Below, in pieces: positions 8,765 through 15,671 of a DNA stretch of 47,237 nucleotides. A program made the translations under genes and the position numbers. Numbering within the stretch: the first letter of the stretch is position 1; the number at the start of each line of letters is the position of its first letter. The stretch comes from Alphaproteobacteria bacterium. Lineage in GTDB: Bacteria > Pseudomonadota > Alphaproteobacteria > Rhodospirillales > Magnetovibrionaceae. The DNA is taken from the NCBI GenBank assembly GCA_015231605.1, contig JADGBG010000010.1:1-47237 (forward strand). The letters run 5' to 3'. The notes under the pieces are model-generated. The model saw only the letters and a list, made by a program, of their open reading frames with translations, was not told the origin of the DNA and made no database searches.

Positions 8765-8806
8765 GGAAAGCCTCACGCCGCCAGTCGTGGGGCTTTCCCA
8801 ATTTTT
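8765..8806 (+). terminator. Rho-independent terminator
   Basis: GGAAAGCC (8765-8772) pairs with GGCTTTCC (8791-8798), extended by an inner CAC/GTG, and is followed by CAATTTTT. It ends the 8250-8699 gene. The rest of 8700-8918 shows no gene. Confidence 0.75.
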
Positions 8807-8918
8807 GCGGTCCGGCAAACAGGCCGGAGCCCCCCCCCAGCAGTCACACAACCGCCAAGCATCCGGTCCGGCTTCATGCTATTCTAGACCATGGCGCCAT
8901 CACCGAAGGGGCAAGGCC

Positions 8919-9449
8919 ATGAGCATCGAGTTCAACCCCGACGACTATTACGACATCAACAAATCCATCGTCATTTGCGGCGCGAAGAAGCCCCCCGAGA
9001 ACCCTGAAGGGCGCATCATCGAGGAGATGAAAATTTTTGTCTCTGGCCTGGAAATACCGGGACTGAGCTACCGGGTGGAGGACGTCGTTTCGGGCGGCCT
9101 GTTCGATCGCAAATCCAGCAACAGATGCCTCGTGCTGGAGATCGCGTTCAACCAGCACACCATGCGGATGCTGACCTCGGTGTCCGTGATGGGCAAGGCC
9201 GTCAGCATCTTTTCGTATGAAAGCTTCTCGCCGACCCCGTCGAGCCTGGATCTTGAAAACGGCTCCAACACGATTGTTGAAGCCATTGCCGCATCCCTCT
9301 CGCACATGGAAGACGTCGAATTCTTCCTGACCATGGATCAGGTCTTCAATTTCGTCCATGACAGCGGCGTCGAATTGATCCGCAATTGCTCGCTGTCGAC
9401 CGTGCACGTCACGTCCGTCCGGATGGGACGGCTCTTGGCTCTTCCGTGA
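8919..9449 (+). CDS. Hypothetical protein (176 aa)
   Basis: Not recognised. The predicted 176-residue soluble protein has alternating strands and helices. The start at 8919 follows a GAAGGGGCAAGG ribosome site and gives MSIEFNPDDYYDINKS. No signal peptide, membrane helix or metal motif is evident. It opens with an Asp/Tyr-rich segment and has a hydrophobic core (CLVLEIAFNQHTMRMLTSVS). Downstream it converges on the SulP gene with a 24-nt gap. No functional clue comes from the neighbours. Confidence 0.6.
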   Translation: MSIEFNPDDYYDINKSIVICGAKKPPENPEGRIIEEMKIFVSGLEIPGLSYRVEDVVSGGLFDRKSSNRCLVLEIAFNQHTMRMLTSVSVMGKAVSIFSYESFSPTPSSLDLENGSNTIVEAIAASLSHMEDVEFFLTMDQVFNFVHDSGVELIRNCSLSTVHVTSVRMGRLLALP

Positions 9450-9473
9450 CGCGGTGAGGCCGGAGCGCCCAAC

Positions 9474-11228
9474 TCAGACCGTGGTGACCTCGCGGCATTC
9501 CTGGAACACACGCACGGGGCAGTTGTCGCAATGCCCCTGCTTGCGGAACAGGCGGTGGAAGGTTTCGATGGCGTCCTTCTTTTCGTCGAAGAAGTGCCAG
9601 TTCTTGATGTCGCGGATCAGATGGGCCTTGGCCATGGCTTGGTAGACCGCCGGCTTCAGTTCGCAGAAATACAGCCCGCCGCCCTTTTCCTCCAGATGCT
9701 GCGCCAGATGCAACAGCATCTCCGTGCCGCTGAGATCCACCATGTTGATGCCGGCGCCCATGATCAGGATGTGATGCACGCCCTGTTTATCGGAAATTTC
9801 GTAGAGCTTCTTTTCGATATGGTTGAGCGAGCCGAAATAAATCGACATGTCAATGCGCACGATCTTCAGTTGGGGGCATTCCGCCAACGGCTTGGTGGTG
9901 ACGTCGGTGAGAACGTTCTTGTTGTAACGGCGATCGATGTCCGGGGCCAGGGTCACGACTTCGGGAATGGACGTGCGCGCCAAAAAAATGACCAGCGACA
10001 GCAAGACGCCCAGATAGATGGCGAATTCCAGTTCGAGAAACAGGGTCGAAAGAAAGGTGGTGAGCAAGATGGCGCTTTCCGTCGTCGACGAGGTGAGGAC
10101 ATGCTTGATCTGCCCCATGTCGATCAGGTTGAGCGCCACCACCAAGATCACGCCGCCCATGGCCGCCAGCGGCAGGTAGGCGGACAAGGGCGCGACCAGC
10201 ATCACGATGCCCATCAGGATCACGGCGGCGAAGATGGCGGAAATCGGCGTCTTCGCGCCCGCCGAATAATTCACCCCGGAACGGGTGAACGATCCCGACC
10301 CGGCGTAGCTGGAAAAGAAGCTGCCGACAAGGTTGGACAGCCCCTGGCCGATGAATTCCTGGCTGCTGTCGATGCGCTGGTGGGACTTCGCGGCGATGGA
10401 ACGGCTGATGGACACCGCCTCGATCAAGCCCAGAAGCGCCACGGCGAAGGCCTGCGGCGCCAGCATCTTGATGGTCGCGAAGGAAAATTCGGGATGGGAC
10501 AACGGCGGCAGATGCGCCGGAATTTCGCCCACCACCTTGACCCCATGCGCCGCGCCGTCAAGGACGAGGGACAGCGCGCTGCCGACGATCAGCGCGATCA
10601 ACAAGTTCGGGTACTTGGGCTTGATCTTCTTCACGCCGTAAGCCACCGCGAAGGTCGCGCCGGCGACGATGAAAACGTAGATGTTGAAGGTGTCGATCGC
10701 CGCGAACAGGTTGCCCCAGGTGTGCAGGAAGGTTTCGCCCTTGGCCGCCGCCACGCCCAACACGTTCTTCATTTGCGACGTGGCGATGAGAATCGCCGCG
10801 CCCGCGGTGAACCCCACCACCACGGTGTGGGACACGAAGTTCACCAGCATGCCCATACGCGCCAGGCCAAAGCCGAACTGATAGACTCCGGCCAGGAACG
10901 TCAACGTCAACGCCAGGGATATGAATTCGGGCGTACCCGGTTGGGCGTAACCGCTGATCGTGGAATACACGACGATGGAAATGGCCGTGGTCGGACCCGA
11001 AATCAAATGGCGCGACGACCCGAACAGGGCCGCGATCACCGGCGTCACCATGGCGGTGTACAGGCCGTATTCGGGCGGCAGGCCGGCGATCATGGCGAAC
11101 GCCACGCCCTGGGGCAGCACGATGACGGCGCCGGTGATGCCGGCGATCAGGTCGGCGCGCAACGTGTCCCGGGTCACCAGCGGGAGCCATGCCAGGAACG
11201 GAAGAAGGGATCTCAAATGGATGGGCAT
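9474..11228 (-). CDS. SulP family anion transporter with STAS domain and Cys tail
   Basis: This 584-residue inner-membrane protein carries the SulP transport core (LRADLIAGITGAVIVLPQGV, GLPPEYGLYTAMV, SGPTTAISIVV) with about 12-14 hydrophobic segments. A cytosolic STAS domain (ILIMGAGINMVDLSGTEML) follows. Family members move sulfate, bicarbonate or other anions. The C-terminus is unusual: after the STAS domain a segment HCDNCPVRVFQEC carries three cysteines and a histidine, which may bind a metal or respond to redox state. The ATG at 11228 follows an AAGGA site; an in-frame start seven codons upstream is less likely. Cargo cannot be told. Confidence 0.9.
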   Translation of the reverse strand: MPIHLRSLLPFLAWLPLVTRDTLRADLIAGITGAVIVLPQGVAFAMIAGLPPEYGLYTAMVTPVIAALFGSSRHLISGPTTAISIVVYSTISGYAQPGTPEFISLALTLTFLAGVYQFGFGLARMGMLVNFVSHTVVVGFTAGAAILIATSQMKNVLGVAAAKGETFLHTWGNLFAAIDTFNIYVFIVAGATFAVAYGVKKIKPKYPNLLIALIVGSALSLVLDGAAHGVKVVGEIPAHLPPLSHPEFSFATIKMLAPQAFAVALLGLIEAVSISRSIAAKSHQRIDSSQEFIGQGLSNLVGSFFSSYAGSGSFTRSGVNYSAGAKTPISAIFAAVILMGIVMLVAPLSAYLPLAAMGGVILVVALNLIDMGQIKHVLTSSTTESAILLTTFLSTLFLELEFAIYLGVLLSLVIFLARTSIPEVVTLAPDIDRRYNKNVLTDVTTKPLAECPQLKIVRIDMSIYFGSLNHIEKKLYEISDKQGVHHILIMGAGINMVDLSGTEMLLHLAQHLEEKGGGLYFCELKPAVYQAMAKAHLIRDIKNWHFFDEKKDAIETFHRLFRKQGHCDNCPVRVFQECREVTTV

Positions 11229-11353
11229 CGCCGAGGGGTCCTTGCACACGAATTCGGCGCGAAACGCCGAACGTACCGTATAAAACCATGGGGCGCGCGG
11301 CGCCCCATCTCCCCTCTCCTTGCGGGGTTATACCACTTCTTATAAAAAATACA

Positions 11354-11385
11354 CAAAAAAAGACGGGTCCCCGCGGGGACCCGTC
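11354..11385 (-). terminator. Rho-independent terminator of the chemoreceptor gene
   Basis: A perfect palindrome with 12-base arms (GACGGGTCCCCG and its complement, 11362-11385) is followed on the minus strand by a run of seven Ts. It lies 20 nt after the chemoreceptor stop. Confidence 0.85.
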
Positions 11386-11405
11386 CGATTTGTCGGCGGA
11401 ACGGG

Positions 11406-12734
11406 TCAGTGCCCCAGTTCGCGGGCCAGTTGTTCAAGCAACGTCAAGACTTCCTTGGACGCCTTTTCCATGTTTCCGGCGTTGGCCAGGGCCGCATCCA
11501 TGTCTCCGGAATGAAGCGCGCGCAACGCATCCTTGCCGAAGCGGTGGACGCGGTCGTGCGGGTCCTCCATGGCCCGGAAGGCGGCGGTATTCTTGATTTC
11601 CGCGTCGGTGACAGCATAGTACCACTTGCCCAGGCGGCAGTTGTGGTGGTCGGCCAGTTCGTCCGCATGCAAGGATTTCCGCCCGATCAGGGTGTCCATG
11701 ATGTTCTTCTTGAACGTGGTGTGGTCGGCCTTGGCCAGGTACACCACCTTGTGCGTGACGTCACGCTCGCCGAGGGTCTTGACGCGCTCAAGGATCACCG
11801 CATTGGCCTTGTCCATGGCGTCGGCGACGCGGGCGATTTCCTCGGAATTGCGATTCGACATGTCGGCGATCATCGACACGCCCTGAGCCACTTCGGTGGA
11901 CGCCTCGCTCTGCTGAGCCAGAATCGAGGCGATTTCCTGCATCTTCGAGGTCACGCCGGTGATCTGGTCGCCGATGGTGCGCATGCCGTTGCCGGTCGCG
12001 ACGATGACTTCCTCGCCTTCCTGCACGGCCTTGGCCCCTTCCTCCATGGAGGAAACGATGGTGGCCATTTCGGTGCGCAGGTTTTCGATGCGGGTGCGGA
12101 TGTCGTCGGTGGCCTTGGCGGTTTGGTTCGCCAGGTTCTTCACTTCGGACGCCACCACGGCGAAGCCCTTGCCCGCCTCCCCGGCGCGCGCGGCTTCGAT
12201 GGTGGCGTTCAACGCCAGCAGGTTGGTCTGCTTGGCGATGGCTTCGATGCTGGCGACGATTTCGCCGATCTGGGCGGACGCCTCGGCCAGACTGTCGACC
12301 TTGGCGACCGCGTCCTCGACGGCCTTGGAGATGTTGTGCATGGTCTGCACCGCGCGTTCGGCCTGGTGCATGCCTTCGTTGGCGCTGGCCTCGACGTCGT
12401 TGGCGTCGGCCGCCGCCGCTTCGCTGGTGGTGGCGATGTCGCGCACCGAAGCCACCATTTCCTCGGCCGCCGCAGCGATGGCCTGGGAGCGGTTGTTCAC
12501 TTCCATCACGTCGCGGGTCATTTCCGCGATGGACACCATGGCGTCGCCGCACTCCACGGCGACCTGAATGGTGCCCTTCAGGTTTTCCCGGTCGTTGACC
12601 TCCAGGGCCTCGGCGAACTTATCGACCGTGGGGCCGCTGCCTTCGTCGTGGGCGGCCTGCTTGGCCTGGGTATAAGACCCACCCGCGAGGAGACGGATCA
12701 CCTCGTCGCTGCATTGCTTGGCGTCGTCTGACAT
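11406..12734 (-). CDS. Soluble methyl-accepting chemotaxis protein with C-terminal CZB zinc domain
   Basis: This roughly 442-residue chemoreceptor has no transmembrane segment. A short N-terminal region is followed by the MCP signalling coiled coil, with the hairpin tip around [20 protein letters not shown] and [20 protein letters not shown]-terminal chemoreceptor zinc-binding (CZB) domain carries [16 protein letters not shown] and PHDRVH. CZB domains bind Zn through three His and one Cys and tune CheA activity, so a cytoplasmic zinc, oxidant or pH sensor is likely. ATG 12734 is preferred because AGGGG has better spacing there than for the start at 12746. No che genes are nearby. Confidence 0.92.
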   Translation of the reverse strand: MSDDAKQCSDEVIRLLAGGSYTQAKQAAHDEGSGPTVDKFAEALEVNDRENLKGTIQVAVECGDAMVSIAEMTRDVMEVNNRSQAIAAAAEEMVASVRDIATTSEAAAADANDVEASANEGMHQAERAVQTMHNISKAVEDAVAKVDSLAEASAQIGEIVASIEAIAKQTNLLALNATIEAARAGEAGKGFAVVASEVKNLANQTAKATDDIRTRIENLRTEMATIVSSMEEGAKAVQEGEEVIVATGNGMRTIGDQITGVTSKMQEIASILAQQSEASTEVAQGVSMIADMSNRNSEEIARVADAMDKANAVILERVKTLGERDVTHKVVYLAKADHTTFKKNIMDTLIGRKSLHADELADHHNCRLGKWYYAVTDAEIKNTAAFRAMEDPHDRVHRFGKDALRALHSGDMDAALANAGNMEKASKEVLTLLEQLARELGH

Positions 12735-12841
12735 ATCCGAAATCATCCCCTAAAAAACATGGCGCAGGTGCGGTAATGATAACCAAGTACCAGAGACATG
12801 AAAACAAGGAATTTACAATAAAATCTGCGAATATCCGCCGG

Positions 12842-14011
12842 TCAGAGGGGTAACAACCGTTCGACCAGACGAACCCAATAGGACGCGCCGATGGTCAGCG
12901 CCTCGTCGTTGAAATCGTACTTCGGATGGTGTAACCCCGGTTGGTCATCCCCCTGACGTGTCCCCATCCAGACGTAGCATCCGGGTGTGCGTTCCAGCAT
13001 GAAGGCGAAGTCCTCGGCGCCCATGCTGGCGGGAAACGCGCCGACCACGTTGTCCGCGCCCACCACGTCCCGGGCCGCGTCATATGCGTGGCGGGTTTGC
13101 TCCGGGGCATTGACGGTCGCCGGATAGGTGCGATGGCGCTTCACCGTGAACCGCGCGCCATGGCCCGCCGCGATGTTCTCGGCAAGCGCGACCAGACGGT
13201 CCCACGCCCGCTCCCCGGCTTCGGCGGACAGGGAGCGCACCGCCCCCTTCAGGGTCACGGTTTCCGGCAGGATGTTGAAGGATTCGCCGCCATGAATCGA
13301 CGTCACCGATACCACGGCGGCATCATGGGGGGCGAGCGAACGGCTGACGATGGTCTGCCAGGCGTTGATCACCTGGGCCGCGACGACGATGGAATCCACG
13401 CCCTGATGCGGCATCCCGCCATGCGCGCCGACTCCCCGGATTTCCGCGGTGAAGGCCTCGTAGGCCGCCATGACGGGCCCGGCCTGAACGGCGAAGGTGC
13501 CGAAATCCATGTTGGGCCAGTTGTGCAGGCCGTAGACGCCGTCCACCGGGAACCGTTCGAACAGCCCGTCGTCGATCATCGCCTTGGCCCCGGCCTCCCC
13601 TTCCTCTGCTGGCTGGAAGATGAACACCACCACGCCGCGAAAAGATGGAGAAGACGCCAAATGCTTGGCCGCGCCCAACAGCATGGCGACGTGCCCGTCG
13701 TGGCCGCAGGCATGCATTCTGCCGGGGATTTGCGAAGCGTGCGCCACGCCGGTCGCTTCGTCCATCGCCAGCGCGTCCATGTCGGCGCGCAACGCGATGG
13801 CGGGGCCCCGGCCACGGGTCAACACGCCGACCACGCCGGTTCGCCCGACGCCGGTCGTCACCTCGAGACCGAAATCTTGCAACCGGTCCGCCACGAACCG
13901 GGCGGTGCGGGTTTCCTCATACGCGGTTTCCGGATGGGCGTGAAGACCGCGTCGCCATGCGGTCATCTCCTGGGCGAGAGCCGCGACGGCGGGGGAGAGA
14001 TCCAAAGGCAT
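12842..14011 (-). CDS. M20 family metallo-amidohydrolase (hippurate hydrolase-like)
   Basis: This 389-residue cytoplasmic enzyme cleaves N-acyl amino acids or similar amides. Metal-ligand motifs are HACGHDGHVAMLLGAA, the catalytic QPAEEGEAGA, the dimerisation-domain block GAHGGMPHQGVDS and the late MGAEDFAFML. This is the M20D subfamily that includes hippurate hydrolase, IAA-amino acid hydrolases and N-acetyl-diaminopimelate deacetylase; the exact substrate is open. The ATG at 14011 has an AGGAGAC site; an in-frame start 13 codons upstream does not. It follows three unrecognised genes on the same strand. Confidence 0.9.
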   Translation of the reverse strand: MPLDLSPAVAALAQEMTAWRRGLHAHPETAYEETRTARFVADRLQDFGLEVTTGVGRTGVVGVLTRGRGPAIALRADMDALAMDEATGVAHASQIPGRMHACGHDGHVAMLLGAAKHLASSPSFRGVVVFIFQPAEEGEAGAKAMIDDGLFERFPVDGVYGLHNWPNMDFGTFAVQAGPVMAAYEAFTAEIRGVGAHGGMPHQGVDSIVVAAQVINAWQTIVSRSLAPHDAAVVSVTSIHGGESFNILPETVTLKGAVRSLSAEAGERAWDRLVALAENIAAGHGARFTVKRHRTYPATVNAPEQTRHAYDAARDVVGADNVVGAFPASMGAEDFAFMLERTPGCYVWMGTRQGDDQPGLHHPKYDFNDEALTIGASYWVRLVERLLPL

Positions 14012-14074
14012 CGGGGGTCTCCTGTTGTCGTTCGGCCCCGATGATGCCATTCCCGGACAGACGGGGAAAGCCCC

Positions 14075-14536
14075 CTATCGGTTGAACACGACGTTCTTGC
14101 AGATGGTGGTGAAGGCGCGTCTGGACAAGCGGTCGCACAATTGCGGATTGGCGCTTTTTTCGACGATCAGGTCGTACAAGGCCGGCGCGTGCTCCACCAA
14201 GGCGTCCACCTGCCAGGGAAAATGATGAAAGGCGTCGCGCGCGGTGCGCACCACTTCGCGGACTTCGTTGCCGAGTTTGTCCGGGACCACGCCCTCCTGT
14301 CCCATCCGCCCCACAAGATCGACGATGGCCAGCAGCGCCGCCTTGGTCCAGCACCGTTCGCCCATGCGATTGGCGTGGGACTCGAACGCTGCCTCTCCAT
14401 CCTCGCCCAGCGCGAACAGGATGTCGAATTTGTCCGTCATGCCTTGGGCGTAGAGATCGTTCACGCGCACCAGAACCTCATGCATTTGCATGCCGGAACA
14501 TTGATCCGCACCTTTGCAGCCGTCGCACGATTCCAT
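14075..14536 (-). CDS. Hypothetical protein with N-terminal Cys cluster (153 aa)
   Basis: Not recognised. The predicted 153-residue soluble, largely helical protein begins with MESCDGCKGADQCSG, giving C4, C7 and C13 (CxxCx5C), a possible metal or cluster site. Further Cys residues lie mid-chain (ERCWTKA) and near the end (PQLCDRL, TTICKN). The start at 14536 has a GAGGACC site. The gene is followed by the M20 hydrolase after 63 nt and preceded by the 122-residue gene after 71 nt, so co-transcription is plausible. There is no signal peptide or membrane helix. Confidence 0.65.
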   Translation of the reverse strand: MESCDGCKGADQCSGMQMHEVLVRVNDLYAQGMTDKFDILFALGEDGEAAFESHANRMGERCWTKAALLAIVDLVGRMGQEGVVPDKLGNEVREVVRTARDAFHHFPWQVDALVEHAPALYDLIVEKSANPQLCDRLSRRAFTTICKNVVFNR

Positions 14537-14607
14537 GGCGGTCCTCGCCGGTTGTGCACCTCACCCGTGATGTGGTATCCGCGCCGGACGGTGACAAGGA
14601 AAATCGT

Positions 14608-14976
14608 TCAAACCGGCGGATCGGGCAAGGTCATGGACAGCGCCTCCCCGTCCCCCGTCAACTCCGCGTGCGTCATGAGCCGCGCCACGCACGCCATGGA
14701 GGTGTCGATGGTCCAGCGCACCTGCCGTTCCCCCAGCGCGTTCCCGGCGGCCACCACCTCGGGCAGGATGTGCCGTTGCAGAAACCCCGCGACGCCGGCC
14801 AGCGCGCGGGCGGTCAGGCGCAGGTCTTCGGCGGGAACACGCATCTCCCGGCCGTGCCGGATCTGGTCCGCGGCCCGCGACAGCGCCGCCATCATGCCGG
14901 CCACGCCCGGGTCGGCCTCGCCCGCCTTGGCGGCGGCGAAACGCAACTGCGCGGCGTAGAAATCATAGTCTCCCAT
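14608..14976 (-). CDS. Hypothetical helical protein (122 aa)
   Basis: Not recognised. This small soluble protein is predicted all-helical (FYAAQLRFAAAKAG, MMAALSRAADQIRHG, LTARALAGVAGFLQRHIL). Its start lies 14 nt inside the end of the upstream membrane-protein gene, so the two are probably translationally coupled and may act together. It contains one Cys and no clear catalytic motif. Confidence 0.6.
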   Translation of the reverse strand: MGDYDFYAAQLRFAAAKAGEADPGVAGMMAALSRAADQIRHGREMRVPAEDLRLTARALAGVAGFLQRHILPEVVAAGNALGERQVRWTIDTSMACVARLMTHAELTGDGEALSMTLPDPPV

Positions 14977-15607
14977 TGTCCCGAAGCTCGTTTACGGCGT
15001 CCACCAGCTCGCCGCGTTTTTCGCGGATCTGCTCTTTGAGACGGTCGCGCAGCGCGTCGTGTTCCTTTTGCAATTCCTTTTCCATGCGCTTGATGCGCCG
15101 GGTCAGGTCCTCCACCCGGCGCAGCGACTTTTCGCGCTGGCGCGCCTGGTGGCGGCGGAAATATTTCACGAATTGCCATTCGCCGACGATCGCCAGCGTG
15201 ATGATGCCGGTGATGGTGAAGACGAACGCCACCACCAGATACGGCGCCTTGTCGAAGGCGAAGACGGTGCCCCAGAACCCGATCGTGACCAGCGCGGAGG
15301 CCAGAGTGAACATCACGCGCCGCGTCACCACGTCCTTGTCGTCCTTGGCGTTTTCCGCGGCGATGATGGCCAACGTGATTTCCATGCGCGCCATGTCCTG
15401 CCATTGCCGCAGCGACATGCCCTCGCTCAGGGTGCGTCCCTCGCGGATGAATTGTTCAAGACGTTTGACCACGAAGTCGGCGCGCTGCTCGGGCAACGGG
15501 TTTCCGGTTTCGTCCGGCGGCGGATTGCCGTCCTCATGGGGCGGCAACTGGGGAGCGGCGCGCGCGCCGGTCTTGCCGTTGTCCTGGTCGCCGTCAGGCC
15601 TGTTCAC
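14963..15607 (-). CDS. Two-helix membrane protein with long C-terminal coiled coil (214 aa)
   Basis: Not recognised. It starts with GTG at 15607 after a GGGAAGGATGG ribosome site. Residues 1-45 are Pro/Asp-rich and probably disordered. Two membrane helices follow (about 100-117, VMFTLASALVTIGFWGTVF, and about 123-143, LVVAFVFTITGIITLAIV) separated by a tight turn. The last 65 residues are a highly charged heptad-type coiled coil. Both tails should face the cytoplasm, which suggests a scaffold or membrane-organising role. Its stop overlaps the next gene by 14 nt. Confidence 0.65.
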   Translation of the reverse strand: MNRPDGDQDNGKTGARAAPQLPPHEDGNPPPDETGNPLPEQRADFVVKRLEQFIREGRTLSEGMSLRQWQDMARMEITLAIIAAENAKDDKDVVTRRVMFTLASALVTIGFWGTVFAFDKAPYLVVAFVFTITGIITLAIVGEWQFVKYFRRHQARQREKSLRRVEDLTRRIKRMEKELQKEHDALRDRLKEQIREKRGELVDAVNELRDNGRL

Positions 15608-15671
15608 GCGCCGCCATCCTTCCCGTTCGAATTTACGATACGGCCGTTTTTAACACATCCACCCTACCAGA

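Noticed and set aside
9531-11345. 604-codon plus-strand open frame over the SulP gene
   Set aside because: Shadow of SulP; extremely Arg/His/Gly-rich and without family features.
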